A stretch of DNA of 16,013 nucleotides. Source: UBA3064 sp023258775. Lineage in GTDB: Bacteria > Pseudomonadota > Gammaproteobacteria > Burkholderiales > Burkholderiaceae_E. Below the pieces are notes generated by a model, which worked only from the letters and a program-made list of their open reading frames with translations, ran no database searches and was not told where the DNA came from. The stretch spans positions 1 to 16,013 of the forward strand of contig JBIKXS010000052.1 of NCBI GenBank assembly GCA_044355655.1, read 5' to 3'. Position numbers and translations under genes: made by a program. This document shows positions 6,901 to 13,706 of the stretch, piece by piece (within the stretch, counting starts at the first letter, position 1; every line of letters starts with the position of its first letter).

Positions 6901-8056
6901 CGGAAAGTCGGTTAACGGTGGTCCTAAGAAGTTGCTCAAAGGTGCTGTAGTCAGTGCGGAGTACCTCGCAGATTTAGAGCGTTATCATTGGTTTGATGTT
7001 CGCCTTGAAGACGAATCTGCTGCCAGTCAGCTCGAACTCTTGAAGGAATCAATCGAGCAAAAGCGCCATCAGTTCGATTTGGCTTACGAGGAAAAGCGTA
7101 AAAAGCTCACCCAAGGCGACGAGCTGCCCCCGGGTGTGCTGAAAATGGTGAAGGTGTATCTCGCGGTCAAGCGTCGGCTTCAACCGGGCGACAAAATGGC
7201 TGGCCGCCACGGAAACAAAGGTGTGGTTTCACGTATCGTCCCGGTGGAAGACATGCCCTTTATGGCCGATGGCACGCCAGTTGACATCGTGCTCAATCCG
7301 CTTGGCGTGCCATCGCGGATGAATGTCGGTCAGATCCTAGAAACCCATTTGGGTTGGGCCGCCAAAGGCATTGGCTTACGGATTGGTGAGTTGCTCAAAC
7401 AACATGCTAACGCTCAGGAGCTTCGTCAAAAACTTGAAGCGCTTTATAACGTTCATGGCCAAAAAGCCCAGATCGATGCATTAAACGACGAGGAAGTGCT
7501 TGAGTTGGCGGGTAATTTGGCCAAAGGTGTTCCATTTGCAACCCCAGTGTTTGATGGTGCCTCCGAGGAGGAAATCCGGGCGATGCTTGATTTAGCCTAC
7601 CCCTCAGATGATCCCCATACTGAGATGCTGAAGTTCAACAAGACCAAAACACAGGTTACGCTACACGATGGGCGTACGGGCGATGCCTTTGATCGGCGCG
7701 TTACCGTGGGCTTCATGCACATGCTGAAACTTCACCATTTGGTCGATGACAAAATGCATGCACGGTCCACCGGTCCTTATTCGCTGGTTACACAACAGCC
7801 ACTGGGTGGCAAGGCCCAATTTGGTGGTCAGCGCTTTGGCGAGATGGAGGTCTGGGCGCTTGAGGCCTACGGCGCCTCCTACACCTTGCAAGAGATGCTC
7901 ACCGTGAAGTCCGATGACGTCAATGGTCGTACGAAAGTTTATGAGAACCTGGTCAAAGGCGAGCATGCCATTGACGCAGGCATGCCCGAGTCCTTCAACG
8001 TACTGGTGAAGGAAATTCGCTCGCTTGGGATCGATATCGATCTTGAGCGTAATTGA
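3950..8056 (+). CDS. rpoB: DNA-directed RNA polymerase subunit beta
   Basis: This 1368-residue protein is the second largest subunit of the polymerase core. The N-terminus MAYSYTEKKRIRKSFAKR is typical of proteobacteria. The rifampicin-binding cluster GSSQLSQFMDQTNPL begins at residue 511; D520, H530 and S535 correspond to E. coli D516, H526 and S531 and are the sensitive-type residues. The active-site segment GDKMAGRHGNKGVVS places K1082 and K1090 at E. coli K1065 and K1073. It ends SLGIDIDLERN. It is about 26 residues longer than E. coli beta, as in other betaproteobacteria. The ATG at 3950 has GAGGGGA at 3937-3943; an upstream in-frame TTG at 3935 would overlap this site and is unlikely. 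The preceding 219-base spacer holds an attenuator-like hairpin; rpoC follows 26 bases downstream. Confidence 0.99.
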   Translation: MAYSYTEKKRIRKSFAKRRAVLEVPYLLATQIASYTHFLQADIAASARENDGLQAAFRSIFPIVSHNDMARLEFVSYNLGAPAFDIKESQQRGLSYVAPLRAKVRLVIMDRESPKTVKEIKEQEVYMGELPLMTPTGSFVINGTERVIVSQLHRSPGVFFEHDRGKTHSSGKLLFSARIIPYRGSWLDFEFDPKDILYFRVDRRRKMPATILLKAIGMTVEQILAAYFQFDSFSLQSEGATMELVVERLRGEIARFDINDRDGKLIVARDKRITAKHIRELDQAGIKRISVPEDFLLGRTLASNLVVADTGELVAKANDEITEEVLGKMRDAGVQEFQTLYTNDLDQGPYISQTLRIDETVDQLAARIAIYRMMRPGEPPTEDAVEALFNRLFYSAETYDLSKVGRMKFNRRVSRDELTGPMTLVNDDILAVIRILVDLRNGRGEIDDIDHLGNRRVRCVGELAENQFRAGLVRVERAVKERLGQAETENLMPHDLINSKPISAAIREFFGSSQLSQFMDQTNPLSEITHKRRVSALGPGGLTRERAGFEVRDVHPTHYGRVCPIETPEGPNIGLINSLALYARLNQYGFLETPYRKVNDGKVSDEIEYLSAIEEGRYVIAQANSEIDAEGRLTGELVSIRKGGETELTSPANVQYMDVAPSQIVSVAASLIPFLEHDDANRALMGSNMQRQAVPCLRPEKPLVGTGIERTCAVDSGTVVTAHRGGVVDYVDANRVVIRVNDDETVAGEVGVDIYNLIKYTRSNQNTNINQRPIVRRGDVIAQGDVIADGASTDLGELALGQNMMVAFMPWNGYNFEDSILISEKVVSDDRYTSIHIEELSVLARDTKLGPEEITRDISNLSEGQLSRLDDSGIVYIGAEVHAGDVLVGKVTPKGETQLTPEEKLLRAIFGEKASDVKDTSLRVPSGMSGTVIDVQVFTREGITRDKRAQSIIDDELKRFRLDLNDQLRIVENDSFARIERLLVGKSVNGGPKKLLKGAVVSAEYLADLERYHWFDVRLEDESAASQLELLKESIEQKRHQFDLAYEEKRKKLTQGDELPPGVLKMVKVYLAVKRRLQPGDKMAGRHGNKGVVSRIVPVEDMPFMADGTPVDIVLNPLGVPSRMNVGQILETHLGWAAKGIGLRIGELLKQHANAQELRQKLEALYNVHGQKAQIDALNDEEVLELAGNLAKGVPFATPVFDGASEEEIRAMLDLAYPSDDPHTEMLKFNKTKTQVTLHDGRTGDAFDRRVTVGFMHMLKLHHLVDDKMHARSTGPYSLVTQQPLGGKAQFGGQRFGEMEVWALEAYGASYTLQEMLTVKSDDVNGRTKVYENLVKGEHAIDAGMPESFNVLVKEIRSLGIDIDLERN

Positions 8057-8082
8057 TCCGGTATTTGCCAAGGAGAATCACC

Positions 8083-11000
8083 ATGGGGAATGCGTTACTC
8101 GACCTGTTCAAGCAGGTTCAAGAAGACGAACATTTCGATGCCATCCGCATCGGTTTGGCCTCGCCGGACAAGATCCGTTCTTGGTCTTACGGCGAAGTTA
8201 AAAAACCTGAAACGATCAACTATCGGACCTTTAAACCCGAGCGTGATGGTTTGTTTTGCGCCAAGATTTTTGGCCCGATCAAAGACTACGAATGCCTTTG
8301 TGGAAAATACAAGCGCTTAAAGCACCGCGGCGTCATTTGTGAGAAATGCGGCGTTGAGGTCACATTGGCCAAAGTGCGTCGCGAGCGTATGGGCCATATC
8401 GAACTGGCTTCGCCGACTGCGCATATCTGGTTCCTGAAGTCCTTGCCATCAAGGCTTGGCATGGTGCTCGATATGACTTTGCGTGATATCGAACGCGTTC
8501 TATATTTCGAAGCATTTGTCGTCGTTGAGCCCGGCATGACGCCACTCAAACGCGCTCAGTTGATGACCGAGGACGACTACATCGCCAAAATGGAAGAGTA
8601 TGGCGATGAATTTCAGGCCCTGATGGGCGCGGAGGCTATTCGTGAGTTGTTGCGCTCGATCCATATCGATCGAGAGGTTGAAACCCTGCGTCGTGAGCTC
8701 GAGCAAACCAGCTCTGAGGCGAAGATCAAAAAGATCGCTAAGCGATTAAAGGTTTTGGAAGGATTCCAGCGCTCTGGCATTAAGCCCGACTGGATGGTGA
8801 TGGAAGTCCTACCGGTGCTTCCGCCTGAGCTGCGCCCATTGGTTCCTTTGGACGGGGGTCGTTTTGCAACCAGCGATTTAAACGATCTTTATCGTCGTGT
8901 GATCAATCGTAATAATCGTTTGAAGCGATTGCTCGAACTGCGTGCACCAGAAATCATCGTCCGTAATGAAAAGCGTATGCTGCAAGAGGCGGTCGACTCA
9001 TTGCTTGACAATGGGCGCCGTGGCAAGGCAATGACTGGCGCAAACAAGCGTGCATTAAAGTCACTTGCTGACATGATCAAGGGTAAAGGCGGACGCTTCC
9101 GGCAAAATCTGCTTGGCAAGCGTGTCGATTACTCAGGCCGCTCGGTCATTGTGGTGGGTCCGCAATTGAAACTGCACCAGTGCGGTTTGCCCAAGCTGAT
9201 GGCGCTTGAACTATTCAAGCCTTTTATTTTCCATAAGCTTGAAATCATGGGGGTTGCGACCACCATCAAGCAAGCCAAGAAGTATGTTGAAGCCCAAGAG
9301 CCTATTGTGTGGGACATCTTGGAAGATGTGATTCGCGAGCATCCGGTACTGCTTAATCGCGCCCCAACGCTGCACCGCTTGGGTATTCAAGCCTTCGAGC
9401 CTGTGTTGATCGAAGGTAAGGCCATTCAATTACATCCTTTGGTTTGTGCTGCGTTCAATGCGGACTTTGACGGCGATCAGATGGCAGTGCATGTGCCCTT
9501 GTCGCTTGAGGCGCAGCTTGAAGCACGTGCGCTCATGCTCGCTTCAAACAATGTGCTTTTCCCATCTAATGGCGAACCATCGATTGTTCCTTCACAAGAC
9601 ATCGTGCTTGGTCTTTATTACACCACCCGCGAGAAGATCAACGGGCTTGGTGAGGGTATGGCTTTTTCAAATGTCTCCGAAGTTGCCAGGGCTTATGACA
9701 ACCGGGTCGTTGAATTAGGTACCAAAATCACGGTTCGCCTGAAGGAATACGACAGAGATCGTGAAAGCGGCGAGTCGACGGCGCGTACGCGCCGGGTCGA
9801 AACAACAGTCGGACGTGCCCTGTTATCTGAGATTTTGCCCAAAGGTCTGTCATTTGATCTGATGAATAGACCGCTCAAGAAAAAAGAAATCTCGAGACTA
9901 ATCAACGCGTCATTCCGTCGCTGCGGCCTTCGTGACACCGTCATTCTTGCCGACCAACTGATGCAAAACGGTTTCCGCCTTGCTACGCGAGCCGGTATTT
10001 CGATTGCAGTGGATGACATGCTTGTGCCGCCGCAAAAAGCCTCGATTCTTGCCCAGGCAGAAGCTGAGGTTAAAGAGATTGAGCAGCAGTACACCTCTGG
10101 GCTCGTCACCCAAGGCGAACGCTATAACAAAGTGGTTGATATTTGGGGCCGCGCTGGCGACGAAGTTGGCAAGGCAATGATGGATCAGTTGCGCACCGAG
10201 AAAACAGTCAACCGTAAGGGCGAGACCGTTGATCAGGAGTCCTTTAACGCGATTTATATGATGGCGGACTCAGGTGCACGCGGGTCGGCGGCACAAATCA
10301 GACAGCTTGCTGGCATGCGCGGTCTTATGGCAAAGCCTGATGGCTCGATCATCGAGACCCCGATTACTGCAAACTTCCGCGAGGGGTTAAATGTATTGCA
10401 GTACTTCATCTCAACCCACGGTGCTCGAAAAGGTCTTGCCGATACAGCCCTGAAGACTGCCAACTCTGGGTACCTCACAAGACGTTTGGTTGATGTCACT
10501 CAAGATTTGGTGGTGGTCGAAGACGACTGCGGGACCGATCAAGGCGTATCCATGAAGGCCTTGATTGAGGGCGGTGAGGTTGTTGAACCTCTGCGTGACC
10601 GGATCTTGGGTCGTGTTGCTGCGAGCGATGTGGTGCACCCGGAAACTCAAGCGACTGTTTTTGAAACAGGCAGTCTGCTTGATGAAGACGCCGTCGATGA
10701 GATCGAAAGATTGGGTATTGACGAGGTTCGTGTGCGTACACCGCTTACTTGCGAAACTCGTTATGGTTTGTGTGCCAAGTGTTACGGTCGAGACCTTGGT
10801 CGCGGCGTGCTTGTCAACTCAGGTGAGGCCGTTGGCGTGATCGCTGCGCAGTCGATCGGCGAACCTGGAACCCAGCTCACCATGCGCACCTTCCACATCG
10901 GTGGTGCGGCGTCGCGTGCAGCCGTGGCATCAGCGGTCGAAGCCAAATCAAACGGTCACGTCAGATTTACTGGCACGATGCGTGTGGTCAATAATTCCAA

Positions 11001-12339
11001 AGGCGAGGCTGTGGTGATTTCGCGCTCTGGTGAGGTTTTGATTGCAGATGATGCGGGCCGCGAACGTGAGCGTCATAAAATTCCCTACGGTGCGGTGATG
11101 CTTGCTGGAGATGGCGCTGCCGTTAAGGCTGGTGCTCAGCTTGCGACCTGGGACCCGCTTACCAGGCCGATCATCACTGAGTATGAAGGCACGGTGAAGT
11201 TCGAAGGCGTCGAAGAAGGCGTGACGGTTGCCAAGCAAATTGATGAGGTCACAGGCTTATCCACCCTGGTTGTTATTGATGCCAAACGACGTTCTGCCGC
11301 TGCGAAGTCTTTACGCCCTCAGGTCAAGCTGATTAACGATCAAGGCGAGGAAGTGAAAATTCCTGGTACTGATCATTCGGTAACGATCGGCTTTCCAGTC
11401 GGTGCCTTAATCATGGTGAAGGACGGTCAGCGTATTGGACGCGCTGAGGTGCTTGCGCGGATCCCGACCGAATCGCAAAAGACTCGTGATATCACCGGGG
11501 GTCTTCCGCGTGTGGCCGAGCTTTTTGAGGCGCGAGCGCCAAAAGATGCAGGTATGCTTGCGGAGGTCACTGGTACCGTGTCATTTGGCAAAGACACCAA
11601 AGGCAAGCAGCGTTTGGTGATAACTGAGCCCGAAGGCGTAGCTCATGAGTTCTTGATTCCAAAGGACAAGAACGTTCTTGTTCATGATGGACAAGTGGTC
11701 AATAAGGGCGAGTCGATTGTTGATGGCCCTGCAGATCCGCACGACATTCTTCGTTTGCTTGGCGTAGAAGCGCTTGCTCGTTACATTGTTGATGAAGTCC
11801 AAGACGTTTATCGTTTGCAGGGCGTGAAGATCAACGATAAGCATATTGAGGTGATTATTCGGCAAATGCTTCGTCGGGTTCAGGTTACCGATCCAGGCGA
11901 TACGCCCTTCATCACTGGCGAACAAGTAGAACGTTCGGAACTTTTCGACGAAAACGATAAGGCAGTTGCGACCGGAAAGCGTATTGCCTATTACGACAAT
12001 GTGTTGCTAGGTATTACAAAAGCATCGTTGTCGACAGACTCGTTTATTTCTGCCGCCTCATTCCAGGAAACGACACGCGTGCTCACCGAGGCTGCCATCA
12101 TGGGCAAGCGCGATGATTTGCGCGGCTTAAAAGAGAATGTGATTGTGGGACGCTTGATTCCCGCTGGTACCGGTCTTGCCTTTCACCGGGCAAGGCTTGA
12201 TAAGGAGAAATTCGAGGCTGCTGAGCAAAGAGCCATGGCAGCGGCCGAGGCGGCCGCAGAGCTGCAACGACTCGAGGACGAGGCCACGCAGCAAAGCGAC
12301 GCCGATGCGACCGAAGTCTCCGGCGGGGGGCTTGCATAG
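8083..12339 (+). CDS. rpoC: DNA-directed RNA polymerase subunit beta'
   Basis: This 1418-residue protein is the largest polymerase subunit. The N-terminal zinc site is formed by C71, C73, C86 and C89 within YECLCGKYKRLKHRGVICEK. The catalytic loop NADFDGDQMAVH at 459-470 supplies D461, D463 and D465, which hold the active-site magnesium. The second zinc site is C816, C890, C897 and C900. The trigger-loop region and the SIGEPGTQLTMRTFHIGG motif are intact. The start ATG at 8083 has AAGGAG seven bases upstream (8070-8075). The last 40 residues are an alanine/glutamate-rich tail ending GGGLA, encoded partly by a run of six Gs (12325-12330), an area prone to sequencing or replication slippage. 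Cotranscribed with rpoB. Confidence 0.99.
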   Translation: MGNALLDLFKQVQEDEHFDAIRIGLASPDKIRSWSYGEVKKPETINYRTFKPERDGLFCAKIFGPIKDYECLCGKYKRLKHRGVICEKCGVEVTLAKVRRERMGHIELASPTAHIWFLKSLPSRLGMVLDMTLRDIERVLYFEAFVVVEPGMTPLKRAQLMTEDDYIAKMEEYGDEFQALMGAEAIRELLRSIHIDREVETLRRELEQTSSEAKIKKIAKRLKVLEGFQRSGIKPDWMVMEVLPVLPPELRPLVPLDGGRFATSDLNDLYRRVINRNNRLKRLLELRAPEIIVRNEKRMLQEAVDSLLDNGRRGKAMTGANKRALKSLADMIKGKGGRFRQNLLGKRVDYSGRSVIVVGPQLKLHQCGLPKLMALELFKPFIFHKLEIMGVATTIKQAKKYVEAQEPIVWDILEDVIREHPVLLNRAPTLHRLGIQAFEPVLIEGKAIQLHPLVCAAFNADFDGDQMAVHVPLSLEAQLEARALMLASNNVLFPSNGEPSIVPSQDIVLGLYYTTREKINGLGEGMAFSNVSEVARAYDNRVVELGTKITVRLKEYDRDRESGESTARTRRVETTVGRALLSEILPKGLSFDLMNRPLKKKEISRLINASFRRCGLRDTVILADQLMQNGFRLATRAGISIAVDDMLVPPQKASILAQAEAEVKEIEQQYTSGLVTQGERYNKVVDIWGRAGDEVGKAMMDQLRTEKTVNRKGETVDQESFNAIYMMADSGARGSAAQIRQLAGMRGLMAKPDGSIIETPITANFREGLNVLQYFISTHGARKGLADTALKTANSGYLTRRLVDVTQDLVVVEDDCGTDQGVSMKALIEGGEVVEPLRDRILGRVAASDVVHPETQATVFETGSLLDEDAVDEIERLGIDEVRVRTPLTCETRYGLCAKCYGRDLGRGVLVNSGEAVGVIAAQSIGEPGTQLTMRTFHIGGAASRAAVASAVEAKSNGHVRFTGTMRVVNNSKGEAVVISRSGEVLIADDAGRERERHKIPYGAVMLAGDGAAVKAGAQLATWDPLTRPIITEYEGTVKFEGVEEGVTVAKQIDEVTGLSTLVVIDAKRRSAAAKSLRPQVKLINDQGEEVKIPGTDHSVTIGFPVGALIMVKDGQRIGRAEVLARIPTESQKTRDITGGLPRVAELFEARAPKDAGMLAEVTGTVSFGKDTKGKQRLVITEPEGVAHEFLIPKDKNVLVHDGQVVNKGESIVDGPADPHDILRLLGVEALARYIVDEVQDVYRLQGVKINDKHIEVIIRQMLRRVQVTDPGDTPFITGEQVERSELFDENDKAVATGKRIAYYDNVLLGITKASLSTDSFISAASFQETTRVLTEAAIMGKRDDLRGLKENVIVGRLIPAGTGLAFHRARLDKEKFEAAEQRAMAAAEAAAELQRLEDEATQQSDADATEVSGGGLA

Positions 12340-12430
12340 TAGCCCGTCATGCGTTACAGTTTAAGGCTTTCTTCCAAAAATTGGGGGGGCGACTTCGCTC
12401 TCCTTCGTTGTTCGCAAGGAAAGTTAATCC
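12340..12430 (+). other. rpoC-rpsL spacer with a seven-G run
   Basis: This 91-base spacer joins the rif and str halves of the cluster. It holds AAAAATT followed by seven Gs (12383-12389) and then the rpsL ribosome-binding site. I see no strong terminator hairpin with a T-run and no convincing promoter, so transcription probably continues from rpoC into rpsL. Confidence 0.5.
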
Positions 12431-12808
12431 ATGCCCACTATTAACCAGTTGGTCAGACAGGGACGACAAACCGCTGTCACAAAGAGTAAGAGTCCTGCGC
12501 TTGAGGATTGTCCTCAGCGTAGGGGCGTTTGCACCAGGGTCTACACCACAACACCAAAGAAGCCCAACTCAGCGCTTCGGAAAGTTGCCAAGGTTCGTCT
12601 CACCAACGGCTTTGAGGTCATCTCATACATCGGCGGCGAGGGACACAACCTCCAAGAACACTCGGTCGTTCTTATTCGCGGCGGCCGTGTCAAGGATTTG
12701 CCAGGTGTGCGTTACCACATGGTGCGAGGTTCACTTGACTTACAAGGTGTTAAGAATCGTAAGCAGTCGCGTTCTAAATACGGTGCCAAGCGGCCCAAGA
12801 AAGCCTGA
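12431..12808 (+). CDS. rpsL: 30S ribosomal protein S12
   Basis: This 125-residue protein sits at the decoding centre of the small subunit and helps set translational accuracy. The core CPQRRGVCTRVYTTTPKKPN is present, with K43 and K88, the two lysines whose change gives streptomycin resistance in E. coli, both unchanged. The aspartate methylthiolated in many bacteria (D89, in GGRVKDLPGVRYH) is also kept. Residues 8-20 (VRQGRQTAVTKSK) are less conserved than the rest, as is usual near the N-terminus. The ATG at 12431 follows AAGGA at 12416-12420 by ten bases. It is the first gene of the str half; a long, structured 263-base spacer separates it from rpsG. Confidence 0.98.
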   Translation: MPTINQLVRQGRQTAVTKSKSPALEDCPQRRGVCTRVYTTTPKKPNSALRKVAKVRLTNGFEVISYIGGEGHNLQEHSVVLIRGGRVKDLPGVRYHMVRGSLDLQGVKNRKQSRSKYGAKRPKKA

Positions 12809-12815
12809 TGAGTAG

Positions 12816-12844
12816 TTGTTCTAAGCATTTGTATTGGTTCTAAT
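12816..12844 (+). promoter_or_regulatory. Possible sigma-70 promoter upstream of rpsG
   Basis: TTGTTC (12816-12821), a 17-base spacer and TCTAAT (12839-12844) resemble a sigma-70 promoter: five of six bases match the -10 box but only three of six the -35 box. It lies just after the rpsL stop and about 230 bases before rpsG. It might give rpsG-fusA-tuf extra transcription independent of rpoBC-rpsL. Such matches occur by chance, so this is a weak call. Confidence 0.22.
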
Positions 12845-12861
12845 AATCGTTGCAGTCCGGG

Positions 12862-12906
12862 GTGTCAAAGCTTCTTCGCAAATCAGTCGTAACCTGGCGA
12901 AGACAC
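12862..12906 (+). other. Hairpin 1 in the rpsL-rpsG spacer
   Basis: CTTCGC (12874-12879) pairs with GCGAAG (12897-12902), and GTGT (12862-12865) pairs with ACAC (12903-12906) if eight bases on the 5' side bulge out. The loop is 17 bases. There is no T-run after it, so it does not look like a terminator. Its role is unknown; it may be part of an mRNA fold together with the next two hairpins. Confidence 0.4.
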
Positions 12907-12929
12907 GATGCGCTGAAGACTGTGTGTCG

Positions 12930-12977
12930 GACACTTTGTGGTGACCCAGATGAATGTCTGGGTCACCACAAAGTGTC
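12930..12977 (+). repeat. Perfect 21-bp inverted repeat, 6-base loop, between rpsL and rpsG
   Basis: The arm at 12930-12950 is the exact reverse complement of 12957-12977: 21 of 21 bases match, with only TGAATG (12951-12956) between them. The arm begins GACACTTTGTGG and ends GACCCAGA. It is by far the strongest hairpin in the window. No T-run follows (AGTAAGCGG), so it is not an ordinary intrinsic terminator, and no protein is encoded in it. As RNA it would make about two helical turns of perfect duplex, suitable for RNase III or for delaying 3' exonucleases. As DNA it could be a small palindromic mobile repeat (REP- or MITE-like) or fused insertion-sequence ends; no target-site duplication is visible. 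Confidence 0.85.
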
Positions 12978-13026
12978 AGTAAGCGGACATGCCCTGCAGT
13001 AGTTTTTGTAGTGATTGCTTGTCCAC

Positions 13027-13053
13027 AGGCCGCCAAAATTTGTTGTGCGGCCT
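13027..13053 (+). promoter_or_regulatory. Hairpin just upstream of the rpsG ribosome-binding site
   Basis: AGGCCGC (13027-13033) pairs perfectly with GCGGCCT (13047-13053) around a 13-base A/T-rich loop. It ends ten bases before the rpsG ribosome-binding site GGAG (13063-13066). In E. coli, S7 represses its own synthesis by binding the rpsL-rpsG intercistronic region, so a structured element here is a candidate S7 target. That role is inferred from position; the fold itself is plain in the sequence. Confidence 0.45.
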
Positions 13054-13071
13054 AAGCTGAATGGAGTTTAT

Positions 13072-13542
13072 ATGCCACGTCGTCGCGAAGTTCCCAAACG
13101 TTTAATCCTGCCCGATCCGCTGTATCACAGCGTTGAAATTTCCAAGTTTGTTAACGTGCTCATGCTTGATGGCAAGAAGGCTGTCGCTGAGCGCATGCTC
13201 TATGGTGCCCTCACGCAAATCAAAACCAAGTCTGGGCGTGATCCTATCGAGGTTTTCGGGCAGGCACTGCAAAATACCAAACCTGTTGTCGAAGTCAAAA
13301 GCCGCCGTGTAGGTGGTGCTAATTACCAGGTGCCGATCGAAGTACGGCCGGTTCGACGTACGGCGCTTGCGATGCGCTGGCTGCGTGAGGCAGCGAAAAA
13401 GCGCGGCGAGAAGTCGATGGGACTTCGCCTCGCCAACGAGCTGCTCGAGGCGGCGGAAAATCGCGGTGGCGCAGTGAAAAAGCGCGATGAAGTTCATCGT
13501 ATGGCTGAAGCCAACAAGGCTTTTTCACACTTCCGCTTCTAA
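13072..13542 (+). CDS. rpsG: 30S ribosomal protein S7
   Basis: This 156-residue protein starts assembly of the 30S head by binding the 3' major domain of 16S rRNA, and lines the E site. The N-terminus MPRRREVPKRLILPDPLYHS is typical. The beta-hairpin that contacts tRNA and S11 lies at about residues 73-92 (VVEVKSRRVGGANYQVPIEV), and the C-terminal helix region ends KAFSHFRF. The ATG at 13072 with GGAG at 13063-13066 was chosen; an in-frame TTG at 13015 would add 19 residues outside the family and run through the upstream hairpin. In E. coli S7 is the repressor of the str operon. A structured 164-base spacer follows before fusA. Confidence 0.98.
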   Translation: MPRRREVPKRLILPDPLYHSVEISKFVNVLMLDGKKAVAERMLYGALTQIKTKSGRDPIEVFGQALQNTKPVVEVKSRRVGGANYQVPIEVRPVRRTALAMRWLREAAKKRGEKSMGLRLANELLEAAENRGGAVKKRDEVHRMAEANKAFSHFRF

Positions 13543-13573
13543 GCCCCGGGCAAGGATCCGGGCGCAGGTCGGC

Positions 13574-13659
13574 CCGGCAGTTTATTGTTGACGGTTTGTC
13601 ATCTGTTTGGGCGATGCTACTGCCGGCTTGTTGTAGATCGACCTTTGTGGTCCCGGCAG
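13574..13659 (+). promoter_or_regulatory. Mutually exclusive stems in the rpsG-fusA spacer
   Basis: The central ACTGCCGG (13619-13626) is fully complementary to CCGGCAGT upstream (13574-13581, eight pairs, 37-base loop), while its CTGCCGG also pairs with a second CCGGCAG downstream (13653-13659, seven pairs, 26-base loop). The two stems cannot form together. The octamer CCCGGCAG is thus directly repeated at 13573-13580 and 13652-13659. This resembles a switch or attenuator layout, but no T-run follows either stem, and the fusA ribosome-binding site (13696-13699) lies outside both. The pairings are certain; any regulatory role is speculative. Confidence 0.35.
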
Positions 13660-13706
13660 GCGTAGATTTAAACCCATTTCAAGCTCATTGAACCCAGGAC
13701 ATCATC

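Noticed and set aside
12930..12977. The 21-bp palindrome as a rho-independent terminator
   Set aside because: The bases after it are AGTAAGCGG, with no T-run, and stopping there would cut off rpsG, fusA and tuf.
12930..12977. The palindrome as a named insertion sequence end
   Set aside because: I recognise no specific element, there is no transposase nearby, and no target-site duplication is visible at its edges, so no mobile element name is given.
13015..13071. Upstream TTG start for rpsG adding 19 residues
   Set aside because: The extension is absent from the S7 family and runs through a perfect hairpin; the ATG at 13072 has its own GGAG.
13588..13616. Promoter for fusA with TTGACG as -35 box
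   Set aside because: The sequence at the -10 position (GCGATG) does not resemble TATAAT at any allowed spacing.
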